From Butyrivibrio sp. (GTDB taxonomy: Bacteria; Bacillota; Clostridia; Lachnospirales; Lachnospiraceae): 64,000 nt of DNA. The stretch lies in contig JAFXTN010000003.1 in assembly GCA_017535785.1 (NCBI GenBank), positions 51,119-115,118 of the forward strand. The letters run 5' to 3'. This document shows positions 50,904-60,353 of this stretch, one piece after another; the stretch's first letter is position 1, and every line of letters starts with the position of its first letter. Position numbers and translations under genes: made by a program. The notes beneath the pieces are model-generated. The model was given only the letters and a program-made list of their open reading frames with translations, had not been told where the DNA came from and did not search any database.

Positions 50904-52409
50904 ATGAGAAAAGCGACAGGAAAGAGAATCTTTGCATTTGCCATCGCTATAGCAATGATCGTGACAATGTTCATGACCGCTATGCTCCAGGCATTTGCGT
51001 ACACAGAGACTACCGGAACGGTTTCAAACGACAATGTCAAGGTTAGAGAATCTGCAAGCACAACTGCATCGCAGGTTGCAAGCCTTAAAAAAGGAGACAC
51101 CATAGACATCATCGGTGAGGAGACAGATTCTTCGGGATGGGTTTGGTACAAGATCAGAGTAAATAAGAATGAGCAAGGATATGTAAGAAGCGACCTTGTA
51201 AATAAGGCAGGCGGTTCTTCAAGCTCATCATCAAATACAGCTGCAGAGGCTCCCAAGAAGGAAGAAAAACCCGCAGCACCGGCGGAGACTTCGGTAACCG
51301 ATGTAGAGAAGAAAAACGCAACGGTTGCATACGATAATGTTGTTATCAGAAAAGGTGCCGGTAAGGACTATGATTCAATAGCCAAAGGCGTAAAGGGTGA
51401 TGCTGTTACGATCACAGGAGAAGCAAAAGGAACAGACGGAAAAACCTGGTACAGGATCACATTCGGTGACGGAAAAGAAGGCTTTATAAGAAACGATCTT
51501 GTAGATACAACAGGAAAGACTCAGGCCGATCCCGCACCCGCTCCCGCAGAGAGCACACCTGCTCCTGAAGCAGCTCCCGCAGAGGAGCAAGCAGAGGATG
51601 CTGAATCCGAAGAGGGCGAATCCGAAGAGGGTGAGTCAGAGGAAGGATCTGAAGAAGGATCTGAAGAAGAATCCGAAGAGGAATCTGAAGAAGAGGCTGC
51701 TCCCGCTGTTGTCGGAGACGGAGCTTACGCTCTTGCTTATGAGAATGACAAATGGTATTTAAATGATTACGAGAACGGACGCAGAATTGAAGTTAAGCAG
51801 CTTATAGATGTTGCTGAGAGCGCTCCTAAATATGATAAGAAAGCCAAGGACTTCAAGCTCATCGCTATCGGACTTGGTGCACTTGCAGGAATCCTTCTTG
51901 TAGCGGTAGTGATACTTGCTATCAAGCTCAGAGAGTCATTCTACTATGAAGATGATGAAGAGGAAGAAGAGTATGATCGTTACTCCGAAGGCAGAAGGAG
52001 AAGAGCAAGAGACGACGAAGAGAATGAGGAAGAGGATCGTTATTCCGCTAGAAGAGAGCGTGCTTCACGCGATGATGATCGTGCTTCAAGAAGAGCAGCT
52101 TCTGCAAGAAGCGACGCTTCAAGAAAAGCTGATGATGAGAGAGTAGTTCGTCCTACTGAAGAGAGCAGACAGGCAAGAGCTTCAAGAAATCCCGAAGACA
52201 GACCTGCTCGTCCCAGAAGAAGCGAGGAAGAGCTCGATCGTCAGTCAAGAAGATCCGATGAGTCAAGATACGACGAGCATCCTTCAAGACCTTCAAGAGA
52301 TTCTTACAGAGATGCTGAGTCAGAGGCTCCCAAGAGAAGAGCAAAGAACTTTGTCGGAGATGATGACGATTTCGAGTTTGAGTTCCTTGATCTCGACGAT
52401 GAGAAATGA
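50904..52409 (+). CDS. Membrane protein with two exported SH3 domains and an Arg/Ser/Asp-rich cytoplasmic tail
   Basis: This 501-residue protein is likely a cell-wall-sensing or structural factor. It has a signal anchor (about 8-31), SH3b domain 1 (about 37-100, VSNDNVKVRESAS), a linker, SH3b domain 2 (about 138-203, AYDNVVIRKGAG), then a Pro/Ala and Ser/Glu linker with runs of SEEGSEEGS (about 205-270). A second membrane helix (about 318-340) leads to a cytoplasmic tail (about 345-500) rich in Arg, Asp, Glu and Ser, ending in DDDDFEFEFLDLDD. SH3b domains usually bind peptidoglycan. If both helices insert, the SH3 part is outside and the tail inside. It has GGAGG upstream and a terminator after it. 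Confidence 0.78.
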   Translation: MRKATGKRIFAFAIAIAMIVTMFMTAMLQAFAYTETTGTVSNDNVKVRESASTTASQVASLKKGDTIDIIGEETDSSGWVWYKIRVNKNEQGYVRSDLVNKAGGSSSSSSNTAAEAPKKEEKPAAPAETSVTDVEKKNATVAYDNVVIRKGAGKDYDSIAKGVKGDAVTITGEAKGTDGKTWYRITFGDGKEGFIRNDLVDTTGKTQADPAPAPAESTPAPEAAPAEEQAEDAESEEGESEEGESEEGSEEGSEEESEEESEEEAAPAVVGDGAYALAYENDKWYLNDYENGRRIEVKQLIDVAESAPKYDKKAKDFKLIAIGLGALAGILLVAVVILAIKLRESFYYEDDEEEEEYDRYSEGRRRRARDDEENEEEDRYSARRERASRDDDRASRRAASARSDASRKADDERVVRPTEESRQARASRNPEDRPARPRRSEEELDRQSRRSDESRYDEHPSRPSRDSYRDAESEAPKRRAKNFVGDDDDFEFEFLDLDDEK

Positions 52410-52438
52410 TAAATACGCATGACAATGCATAACAATAA

Positions 52439-52471
52439 AGTACAGCCATGGAAGCGTGGCTGTACTTTTTT
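52439..52471 (+). terminator. Rho-independent terminator
   Basis: AGTACAGCCA (52439-52448) pairs with TGGCTGTACT (52457-52466) around GGAAGCG-like loop bases, followed by a T run. Confidence 0.92.
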
Positions 52472-52516
52472 ATTAGTATTTGGGCCATGAGAGAGCTCTT
52501 TTGAAATTCTGTTATG

Positions 52517-52539
52517 TGTGTTATACTAAACATATCACA
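52517..52539 (+). promoter_or_regulatory. Promoter and candidate operator of the gntR-clpC operon
   Basis: Extended -10 TGTTATACT (52519-52527) lies within the imperfect palindrome TGTGTTAT-(7 bases)-ATATCACA (52517-52524 and 52532-52539). The position over -10 and start fits an autoregulated GntR site. Confidence 0.6.
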
Positions 52540-52561
52540 AAAAGAACTCATGGAGGCGGAT

Positions 52562-52942
52562 ATGATCATAGAGATTGATTTTAATAGTGATGAAGCTATA
52601 TATTTGCAGCTTTGCAATCAGATCATACTGGGCATTGCTACGTCTCAATTTCGTGAGGGTGAGCAGCTCCCCAGTGTCAGACAGCTGGCTGAGACGATCG
52701 GCATCAATATGCATACCGTGAACAAGGCGTATTCAATATTGCAGCAGGACGGCTTTGTCAAGATCGACAGAAGGCGCGGAGCCATAATTGCCATCGATAT
52801 CAATAAGCTCAAGGCTCTTAACGAGGCTCAGGACGAGCTTTCCTACGTTCTTGCAAGAGCGATATGTAAGGGCATAGGCAGAGAAGATATTCACGCTATA
52901 GTCGATAAGCTTTATGACAATTATGAATTTAACAGCAGATAA
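52562..52942 (+). CDS. GntR-family (YtrA-type) transcriptional regulator
   Basis: This is a small winged-helix regulator of 126 residues. It shows the YtrA-type N-terminal DNA-binding domain with YLQLCNQIILGIATSQFREGEQLPSVRQLAETIGINMHTVNKAY, followed by a short C-terminal helical part for dimerisation. The ATG at 52562 has GGAGG upstream. Its gene precedes clpC by 19 bases. In most Firmicutes the clpC operon is headed by ctsR, mcsA and mcsB; this regulator appears to take the place of ctsR, which is inference from position. Confidence 0.9.
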   Translation: MIIEIDFNSDEAIYLQLCNQIILGIATSQFREGEQLPSVRQLAETIGINMHTVNKAYSILQQDGFVKIDRRRGAIIAIDINKLKALNEAQDELSYVLARAICKGIGREDIHAIVDKLYDNYEFNSR

Positions 52943-52961
52943 CATGAAAGGATGATGAGAT

Positions 52962-55547
52962 ATGGATTCTAAATTCACCGTAATGGCCTTGGACGCACTT
53001 AAGCTTGCCAAGAAAACAGCCAGATCCTTGAAACTTAATTATGTCGGAACCGAGCATATTCTTATGGGTCTCATCTTGGAGGACGGAAGCGTTGCTTCCA
53101 GGATCCTCATAGATAACGGCATAGACGAGAATCGTATGATGGATATGATCAGGGATCTTATTGTTCCTGACAGCAGCGTACGTACTCTTGATAAGGACGG
53201 TTTTTCACCCAGAGCCGAGAAGGTTTTGGAAGAGGCTCACAGAATGGCAGAGCGCTTCCACGCAGACAAGACAGGTACAGAGCATATTCTTTTGGCTCTT
53301 ATAAAAGAGGGAGAGAACGTAGCCGTAAGGCTTATCAGCACTCTCAATGTCCCTGCGCATAAGATCTACGCGGAGACACTTGCCGCAATGGGCGAGGACC
53401 CCAATATTGTAAAGGAGGACCTTGGAAGAAAGAACAATCCCAAGGCCGGCAAGAAGGCTTCGATACTTGCACAGTACAGCCGCGATATGACTGCACTTGC
53501 GCTTGAGGATAAGCTCGATCCCGTCATCGGACGTGAGCGCGAGATCAAGCGTGTTATCCAGATATTGAGCCGTAGGACCAAGAACAATCCTTGCCTTATC
53601 GGTGAGCCCGGTGTAGGTAAGACTGCGGTCGTTGAGGGACTAGCACAGCGCATAGCTACAGGCAACGTGCCGCTTACGGTTCAGAATAAGAGACTTGTAA
53701 CACTCGATCTTTCCGGTATGATCGCAGGATCTAAGTACAGAGGTGAGTTCGAGGAGAGGATCAAGAAGGTAATAAAAGAAGTTGCTGAAGACGGCAACAT
53801 CATTCTTTTCGTAGATGAGATGCATACACTTATCGGTGCCGGCGGCGCTGAGGGTGCTATCGACGCTTCCAACATCCTTAAGCCTTCTCTTGCAAGAGGC
53901 GAGATCCAGATGATCGGTGCGACAACCATCACCGAGTATCGCAAGTATGTTGAGAAGGACGCAGCTCTTGAGAGACGTTTCCAGCCTGTAAACGTTGATG
54001 AGCCCGACAAGGAAGAGGCTACCAAGATCCTCGAGGGAATCGTCAGCAAATACGAGGAGCACCACAAGGTTACGATCACACCGGAAGCTATCAAGGCGGC
54101 CGTTGAGCTCTCCGAGAGGTATATCAACGACAGAAACCTTCCCGACAAGGCAATCGACCTTATCGATGAAGCGGCTTCTGCAGTAAGACTTCGCACCATG
54201 GGAGTTTCTTCCAAGGTAAAAGAGATAGATGATCAGATAAAGAACCTCGATCTTGAGATCGAGAATGCTCTTAAGAACTCCGACTTCGTTCTTGCCGGAG
54301 AGCTCAATAAGAGACAGAAGGCTCTTATCACCAAGCTTTCAAGGGTTAAGGCCGCTGAGAGGAGAAAAGAGCTTTCATCGGGCTTTATCGTTAATGAGAA
54401 CGATATCGCCGAAGTAGTAGCGGAGTGGACAAGGATCCCCGTTAAGAAGATCGCTGAGAAGGAATCCGAGAAGCTCCTTAAGCTTGAATCGGTACTCCAT
54501 AAGAGAGTTATAGGCCAGGAGGATGCGGTAAAGGCTGTATCCAAGGCTATCAGAAGAGGAAGAGTCGGACTTCAGGATCCCAACAGACCTATCGGTTCGT
54601 TCCTGTTCCTCGGCCCTACCGGTGTAGGTAAGACAGAGCTTTCCAAGGCACTTGCTGAAGCAATGTTCGGCGATGAGAATGCTCTTATCAGAGTTGATAT
54701 GTCAGAGTACATGGAAGGTCATTCGGTTTCCAAGATGATCGGTTCACCTCCGGGATATGTAGGATACGACGAGGGCGGACAGCTCAGTGAGAAGGTCAGA
54801 AGACATCCTTATTCGGTAATCCTTTTCGATGAGATCGAGAAGGCTCATCCCGATATATTCAACGTGCTCCTTCAGGTACTTGATGACGGTCATATCACAG
54901 ATGCCAAGGGACGTAAGGTAAGCTTTAAGAACACTATCCTGATCATGACATCCAACGTCGGAGCTCAGAGGATCGTAGATCCCAAGAAGCTTGGATTCGG
55001 CGCGGGCGATGATGCCAAGAAGGACTATGAGGATATGAAGTCCGGAGTCATGGAAGAAGTTAAGAAGCTCTTTAAGCCCGAGTTTATCAACCGTATAGAT
55101 GAGATCATGGTATTCCATACTCTCACGGAAAAAGAGATGATGGATATCGTTACCCTCCTTTCAAGCAATTTTGCCAAGAGATGTAAGGCTCAGATGGATA
55201 TCAACCTTACGATATCTCCTGCAGTAAAGAAATTCCTTGTTGAGAAGCACTCCGATGCCAAGATGGGTGCAAGACCTCTTAAGAGAGCCATCCAGTCGAC
55301 AATTGAGGACGCAATGGCAGAAGAACTCTTAAAGGGCAATATCAAGGCAGGAGAGGATGTGACTGTAGGTCTTAAGGATAAAAAGATCGTATTTACAGCG
55401 GCAGACGGCAAAAAGACTTCTGTAAAGAAGGTCAGCGTTAAGACCACTAAGCCCAAGAAGGCTTCCAAGACAAAGAGCGCAGTTACGACCAAAAAGCCCG
55501 CCGGAAGAGCTAAGAAAACAACTGCTTCAAAAACAAAGAAAAAGTAA
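52962..55547 (+). CDS. clpC: ClpC-type AAA+ unfoldase with histone-H1-like C-terminal tail
   Basis: ClpC unfolds proteins for the ClpP protease or disaggregates them. The 861-residue protein has two Clp-N repeats (about 1-150), AAA1 with Walker A GEPGVGKT (about 215), a coiled-coil middle domain (about 405-470) of ClpC rather than ClpB length, and AAA2 with GPTGVGKTE (about 550) and [17 protein letters not shown]. The C-terminus (about 810-861) is a Lys/Ala/Thr/Pro-rich tail with motifs KPKKASKTK and KKPAGRAKK, like histone H1. Common ClpC proteins are about 810-820 residues and lack this tail. It is co-transcribed with gntR. Confidence 0.93.
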   Translation: MDSKFTVMALDALKLAKKTARSLKLNYVGTEHILMGLILEDGSVASRILIDNGIDENRMMDMIRDLIVPDSSVRTLDKDGFSPRAEKVLEEAHRMAERFHADKTGTEHILLALIKEGENVAVRLISTLNVPAHKIYAETLAAMGEDPNIVKEDLGRKNNPKAGKKASILAQYSRDMTALALEDKLDPVIGREREIKRVIQILSRRTKNNPCLIGEPGVGKTAVVEGLAQRIATGNVPLTVQNKRLVTLDLSGMIAGSKYRGEFEERIKKVIKEVAEDGNIILFVDEMHTLIGAGGAEGAIDASNILKPSLARGEIQMIGATTITEYRKYVEKDAALERRFQPVNVDEPDKEEATKILEGIVSKYEEHHKVTITPEAIKAAVELSERYINDRNLPDKAIDLIDEAASAVRLRTMGVSSKVKEIDDQIKNLDLEIENALKNSDFVLAGELNKRQKALITKLSRVKAAERRKELSSGFIVNENDIAEVVAEWTRIPVKKIAEKESEKLLKLESVLHKRVIGQEDAVKAVSKAIRRGRVGLQDPNRPIGSFLFLGPTGVGKTELSKALAEAMFGDENALIRVDMSEYMEGHSVSKMIGSPPGYVGYDEGGQLSEKVRRHPYSVILFDEIEKAHPDIFNVLLQVLDDGHITDAKGRKVSFKNTILIMTSNVGAQRIVDPKKLGFGAGDDAKKDYEDMKSGVMEEVKKLFKPEFINRIDEIMVFHTLTEKEMMDIVTLLSSNFAKRCKAQMDINLTISPAVKKFLVEKHSDAKMGARPLKRAIQSTIEDAMAEELLKGNIKAGEDVTVGLKDKKIVFTAADGKKTSVKKVSVKTTKPKKASKTKSAVTTKKPAGRAKKTTASKTKKK

Positions 55548-55628
55548 TAAAAATTTCAGTTTATCATTGGGTAGACTTGAATTATAATGTAATTAACTAA
55601 ATACATGTTTTATTTCAGGAGGGTTAAT

Positions 55629-56039
55629 ATGGCTGTCGTAGAGCAGTTGATTCGCGCTGAGAGCGACGGAAGCATCAGCTTCGGAAACTATGAGCTTCCC
55701 GAGAAGAAGAAACTTGAGAACTTCGAACATGACGGAGATGTTCTCAAAGTTAAGACATTCAAGGATATTACTAAGCTCGAGTGCAACGAGAACTTTGTTT
55801 ATGAATCGGTTCCCGGCACAGCGGTCACAGGCTTTAAAGAGTCCGATGGAGGTGTGGAATTCAATGTAGAAGGCGCCAATGATGCGCAGATCACCTTAGG
55901 ACTTTTGGAAAGCACAGAGTACAGCGTGTTTGTAAACGGAACCGCCATCGGCAAGATGAGCACTAACGTAGGAGGCAAACTCAATTTTAGTGTTGAACTG
56001 TCGGAAGGAAGTTCTGTCAAAGTCAAAGTTGAAAAATAA
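55629..56039 (+). CDS. Small conserved protein of unknown function
   Basis: A 136-residue protein begins MAVVEQLIRAESDGSISFGNYELPEKKK and ends in a beta-rich part with TEYSVFVNGTAIGKMSTNVGGKLNFSVEL. From memory, relatives in Lachnospiraceae are sometimes labelled endosialidase, but no sialidase motif is present, so I do not use that name. A strong CAGGAGGG precedes the ATG. It is flanked by clpC and radA. Confidence 0.7.
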   Translation: MAVVEQLIRAESDGSISFGNYELPEKKKLENFEHDGDVLKVKTFKDITKLECNENFVYESVPGTAVTGFKESDGGVEFNVEGANDAQITLGLLESTEYSVFVNGTAIGKMSTNVGGKLNFSVELSEGSSVKVKVEK

Positions 56040-56057
56040 AAATTAAATAGATGGCCG

Positions 56058-56087
56058 AGGGCTTTTCGGGATACCTCGAAAAGCCCT
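56058..56087 (+). terminator. Possible hairpin terminator
   Basis: AGGGCTTTTCG (56058-56068) pairs perfectly with CGAAAAGCCCT (56077-56087). Only weak T residues follow, so termination may be incomplete and radA may be read through. Confidence 0.5.
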
Positions 56088-56117
56088 TGTCATTTATTGG
56101 GGGATATCGGAGGAGAT

Positions 56118-57500
56118 ATGGCAACCAAGATAAAGACTATATTTTATTGCCAGAGCTGCGGATATGAATCATCCAAGTGGATGGGACAGTGTCCGGGCTG
56201 TAAAGAATGGAATACTTTTGTTGAGGAGACGGTAAAGCCCGCTGCAAAGGGCAAAGGAGCAGCTTCGTCATCCGCAAGGATGATATCGGGTGCTCTTGAA
56301 GCACCGAAATCTCTCTCCGAGATTGAATTAAACGATGAGGAGAGAGCAGATACACATATAGGCGAGCTCAACAGAGTTCTCGGAGGAGGACTTGTTAGGG
56401 GCTCCATGATCCTTGTGGGAGGTGATCCCGGAATAGGTAAGTCGACACTTCTTTTGCAGGTAGCAGGCAATCTCTCCGGCGATAAGAAGAGTATCCTTTA
56501 TATCTCGGGTGAGGAGTCGCTTAAGCAGATAAAGCTAAGAGCGAACAGGATAGGAGAGTTCTCTGACACATTGAAATTCATGTGCGAGACCAATCTTTCA
56601 GTTATCGAGGATACGATCACTTCCGTAAAGCCTGAGATCATCATCATAGATTCCATACAGACAATGTTTAATGAGGCGATATCATCTGCACCCGGAAGCG
56701 TTTCACAGGTAAGAGAATCCACGGCTGTGCTTCTTAGGATAGCAAAGAGCCTCAATATAACCGTGTTTATAGTAGGCCACGTGACCAAAGAGGGACAGGT
56801 TGCGGGACCGAGAGTCTTAGAGCACATGGTCGATACAGTGCTTTATTTTGAGGGAGACAGACACGCTTCATACAGGATCTTAAGAGCGGTAAAGAACCGT
56901 TTCGGCTCGACCAACGAGATCGGCGTCTTTGAGATGGCGGAAAGAGGACTCATTGAAGTTAAGAATCCTTCTGAGTTTATGCTTGAGGGAAGACCCGAGA
57001 ATTCAAGCGGCTCTATCGTCACATGCTCAGTAGAGGGCACAAGACCCATACTTATTGAGCTTCAGGCGCTTGTATACAGGAGTAATTTCGGCTTTCCAAG
57101 ACGTCAGGCCAACGGAACAGACTACAACAGAGTAAACCTTCTCATGGCTGTCCTTGAAAAGAGGATAGGACTTCAGCTCGGAGATTACGATGCATATATA
57201 AATCTTGCCGGAGGAATGAAGATAGCAGAGCCTTCTCTTGACCTTGGTATCTGCATGGCGATCATCTCAAGCTTTAAGAACAAGCCTATAAGCGATGACA
57301 TGATAGCTTTCGGTGAGGTCGGCCTTTCCGGAGAAGTAAGAGCCGTAAATATGGCGGAGCAGAGAGTTCAGGAGGCCAAAAAGCTTGGCTTTAAGACTTG
57401 TATCGTTCCCAAGGCTCTTTGCGAGAAGATAAAGAAAAGCCACCCCGATATCAATATAATAGGAGTGGCCTCTGTAGCTGATGCTATGAATTATATCTGA
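56118..57500 (+). CDS. radA: DNA repair protein RadA/Sms
   Basis: RadA is a RecA-like branch-migration helicase in recombination. The 460-residue protein has the C4 zinc finger (Cys11, Cys14, Cys25, Cys28), Walker A GGDPGIGKST (about 100-109), the RadA motif KNRFG (about 258) and a C-terminal Lon-protease-like domain with LSGEVRAV. The ATG at 56118 has GGAGGAG; seven codons earlier is a less supported ATG. The end overlaps by ten bases the convergent surface-protein gene. Confidence 0.96.
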   Translation: MATKIKTIFYCQSCGYESSKWMGQCPGCKEWNTFVEETVKPAAKGKGAASSSARMISGALEAPKSLSEIELNDEERADTHIGELNRVLGGGLVRGSMILVGGDPGIGKSTLLLQVAGNLSGDKKSILYISGEESLKQIKLRANRIGEFSDTLKFMCETNLSVIEDTITSVKPEIIIIDSIQTMFNEAISSAPGSVSQVRESTAVLLRIAKSLNITVFIVGHVTKEGQVAGPRVLEHMVDTVLYFEGDRHASYRILRAVKNRFGSTNEIGVFEMAERGLIEVKNPSEFMLEGRPENSSGSIVTCSVEGTRPILIELQALVYRSNFGFPRRQANGTDYNRVNLLMAVLEKRIGLQLGDYDAYINLAGGMKIAEPSLDLGICMAIISSFKNKPISDDMIAFGEVGLSGEVRAVNMAEQRVQEAKKLGFKTCIVPKALCEKIKKSHPDINIIGVASVADAMNYI

Positions 57501-59284
57501 TCTTGAGATCTCTTTTTACTTGCAAGAATGGCGATCGCTGTGCATGCTGCGATTATCGTGAGGATCCTCGCGATGATGTCTGTATCATCACCTGTCTGAC
57601 CCATTCTTGCCATTTTTTTACTTGCGCCGAGAACAACAGCAACATCGGCGCTATTTTTTTCCATTATTACTTCAGTTACGTTATCTTTGATCGCTATGGA
57701 TGCGAGATTGTTTGGATCTTTGTTTTCTGAGCCTTCATAAGATCCGTCATCGACAAACTCGAGCTTTCCTGCGATACATTTTACATTGTAGAGTGATGTG
57801 ACGTCTTTTCCGTTCTCATCAACGATCAAATAAGACATGATCTCATTCTTGGATGAGCCGACAACGCTTTGGCTTCCGTGAATGACTACGTTCTTAAGTC
57901 TGTGACCTTCGAGAAGAGATCCTGACGTGATGTTTACCTTATCATTGGTGATGACTGAGCCGTCGTAGTTCTTTACGGTCGTGCCTGCTTCAAGTGTAAG
58001 TTCTCTTTGCTTTACGTTTACTTTGGCGGTGGTGGGCTTTTGCTGAGCAATAACGCTCGCAGGAAGCTTGAGCCATTCGCCGTCTTTTTCAAAGCTTACC
58101 GAGATATCCTCGGGTGCGATCTCTTTTCCGTTAAAGAGGAATGGGATCGTATATGTCTTTATCTCCGATGCGACTACATAAGCTGCATCGATGTTTACCC
58201 AATAGTTGATGCCGTTGCTTGAAAAATATGTTCCCTCGCCGTTTGTTCCTGCGTAGGCTTCTACGGTAAGGAAATTGCCGAGAGCATCGAATATATTGCG
58301 CAAAGTGGGCAGTTCGTGATCAAGGTCTTTTACAACAATATTGAAACCGCCTATCACGTGCTCTTTTCCATCGTATTCTATATCCATCTCTTCGCATGTG
58401 GTATAGATCTCAATGGATACGTTGGGATAATCCCTTCCGGGAACGAGCTCCTCATAGGCTGCTCTTGTTTTTATAACACCGTCAACGTGTATGCTTGAGC
58501 CCTGAAGCTTTTTTACATACCATATGACGTATTGTTTTTCGGGATCAAAGGAAGGAACAACATTCTTTATATCTTCAGCGGTAGGATAATTGTGAAGATA
58601 GCTGATAACGCTGTTCTTCGCTGTGAAGTTGTCATCTGCAAGGCTTTCTTCCGAACCGTTTCCGTCAACGATAGGAGCGTAGTAGCGGAAATCGTTTGGA
58701 ATGGCTTCAGCTATGGTAATAGCGTCGCTGTAATTCTCATCCGGATGACCTGTGGGCTCCTCCGGAATATCGGAATCTATTTCATTGAGAATATAGAAAC
58801 TTGCCTGACTGTATGTGGTTGGAACGATCCATCCCTGCATAGGGATCTCTCTTCTGTTATATTCGATGATTGGAGCTTCTGCGGGATTAACTTTTAAGGG
58901 ATTTATGTCTGATAGAGTTTCTGCCGGAGTGGCTTCGGGACCTTCTTCCGGCTGAGCTTCTTCCGATGGATCTTCTTCGGTTTTCGGTTCTACCTGTTCA
59001 TCGGATTTCTTTTCTTCGGAAACTAAATCGTCTTTTTTAGTTTCCTCCGTTGCGCTCTCTTCATTCTCATTTGAGATGGTATCTTTAGATATATCTTCAG
59101 ATGTACTGCCTAGAGTGGACGCATCGTCCTTTTCTGTTGTATCATTTAAATCGTTGTCGCCGGTCGGATCCGTTTCCGTAGTCTCGGCGTAGGCTATGAT
59201 GGGCAAGTTGTTAACTGTCACGAAGCAAAAGGCCAAAGATGCCGCCATCAGTAGCGCTAAGGATTTTTTCTTCCTCGTTACCAT
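57491..59284 (-). CDS. Surface protein with MBG/YDG-like repeat and QTGD sorting-type signal
   Basis: This exported protein of 597 residues has a Sec signal peptide ending IIAYA, an acidic Thr/Glu/Ser linker (about 40-115) and a large middle part of unknown fold with ITTYSQASFYIL-like and YYAPIVDGNGSEESLAD stretches. Near the C-terminus is an MBG/YDG-like unit (VKQRELTLEAGTTVKNYDGS, SGSLLEGHRLKNV). The last 40 residues read RMGQTGD, a membrane helix (IIARILTIIAACTAIAIL) and a basic end (ASKKRS), which is the pattern of a non-canonical sortase signal. ATG 59284 with GGAGCAG is preferred over an ATG 23 codons upstream. The stop overlaps the end of radA. Confidence 0.8.
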   Translation of the reverse strand: MVTRKKKSLALLMAASLAFCFVTVNNLPIIAYAETTETDPTGDNDLNDTTEKDDASTLGSTSEDISKDTISNENEESATEETKKDDLVSEEKKSDEQVEPKTEEDPSEEAQPEEGPEATPAETLSDINPLKVNPAEAPIIEYNRREIPMQGWIVPTTYSQASFYILNEIDSDIPEEPTGHPDENYSDAITIAEAIPNDFRYYAPIVDGNGSEESLADDNFTAKNSVISYLHNYPTAEDIKNVVPSFDPEKQYVIWYVKKLQGSSIHVDGVIKTRAAYEELVPGRDYPNVSIEIYTTCEEMDIEYDGKEHVIGGFNIVVKDLDHELPTLRNIFDALGNFLTVEAYAGTNGEGTYFSSNGINYWVNIDAAYVVASEIKTYTIPFLFNGKEIAPEDISVSFEKDGEWLKLPASVIAQQKPTTAKVNVKQRELTLEAGTTVKNYDGSVITNDKVNITSGSLLEGHRLKNVVIHGSQSVVGSSKNEIMSYLIVDENGKDVTSLYNVKCIAGKLEFVDDGSYEGSENKDPNNLASIAIKDNVTEVIMEKNSADVAVVLGASKKMARMGQTGDDTDIIARILTIIAACTAIAILASKKRSQDQI

Positions 59285-59424
59285 AAAAATACTGCTCCAA
59301 AAAATAATAATCAAAAAAACAATAAATCGAACACTTCGAATATAATAACACAAAAACTAAACTTTTTGTAAATAATGTCGATAAATTTTATATATTAAAT
59401 CTAAAGAGGGGTAAGTCTGTCAGT

Positions 59425-60339
59425 ATGAAAAAGATATTTAGATCTGCAACCGCCGTTTTATCGGCATTTGCACTAACATTCTTTATTTTGGTTTCCGAGG
59501 TGTGTTCTTTGGAAGTTCATGCCGCGGACGATCCTTATACTGCTTTATCGAAGGGCACGACCGTTTATAACGGCGTGGACTACAAATCTGAGTACAATCC
59601 GCTTTTTTACTATTTGAATTACGGAGATCTGAGACAAGCTTTCGGGCCTGATGCCAATAAGCTCATTGAACACTGGGTTCTTTTCGGCAAAAAAGAAAAG
59701 AGAGTAGCGAACAGGCTTATCGGTGACAGCTCTGAATTTGTCGTTCCTACGGGAGATGAGGGCGTTGTCATCATTCCAAAGACCAAGCATGACAACGGCG
59801 GAATGTCTTATGCACAGGAGATCCAGGCAAGGAGCATTGCCAAGCAGATCGCCGAAGCGATAAACAGAGCTGCTGAGGAATCCGATACTTCCAAGAGCTC
59901 TTCATCTTCATCCAAATCTTCCAAGTCATCAAAGTCCAAGACCAAGGAGATAAAAGAGGTCGAGAAGGTTGCATACGCAGCGGGCGTAGTGAAGGCCTAT
60001 TGCGATCTCGGAACATATACTACAGAAGGTAAGATATACAGAACTGCCTACGGCGTATTCATCGGAGGCGAGTATTCATGCGCAGGATCAACAAGAGCGC
60101 TCGGACTCATCCTCGATTATCTTGGTATCAACTGGGTTCATAAGAACATAAATCAGTGGGAAGATCAGTGGTGCCAGGTTATCGTCGACGGAAAAGAAGG
60201 CTACGGAGATCCTATGATATCCGCAGCAGGTTACGGCAAGCACCCCAATGAGGGCGGCAATGCAAAAGACGCAGTTTCGTACGCAAAGATCAGATATAAA
60301 TTTGAAGTTGCAACACAGAAACCCAAAAAGACGCAGTGA
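59425..60339 (+). CDS. Exported protein with degenerate transglutaminase fold
   Basis: This 304-residue protein has a signal peptide ending EVHA, a WVLFGKKEKR-containing N-terminal region (about 40-100) and a Ser/Lys-rich linker (about 150-175). The C-terminal part (about 185-290) resembles transglutaminase cores: Cys in GGEYSCAGSTRALGLIL and Asp in GYGDPM are present, but where the catalytic His-Trp is expected there is Gln-Trp (EDQWCQVIVDG). It is probably inactive or has altered chemistry. It precedes a related gene whose triad is intact. Confidence 0.75.
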   Translation: MKKIFRSATAVLSAFALTFFILVSEVCSLEVHAADDPYTALSKGTTVYNGVDYKSEYNPLFYYLNYGDLRQAFGPDANKLIEHWVLFGKKEKRVANRLIGDSSEFVVPTGDEGVVIIPKTKHDNGGMSYAQEIQARSIAKQIAEAINRAAEESDTSKSSSSSSKSSKSSKSKTKEIKEVEKVAYAAGVVKAYCDLGTYTTEGKIYRTAYGVFIGGEYSCAGSTRALGLILDYLGINWVHKNINQWEDQWCQVIVDGKEGYGDPMISAAGYGKHPNEGGNAKDAVSYAKIRYKFEVATQKPKKTQ

Positions 60340-60353
60340 TAAAAAGGAATCAA

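Noticed and set aside
53640-54214. Two long minus-strand frames inside clpC
   Set aside because: They are antisense to the conserved AAA1 and middle domains.
55629-56039. Endosialidase annotation of the small protein before radA
   Set aside because: The label is one I recall for relatives, but 136 residues without sialidase motifs cannot carry that activity.
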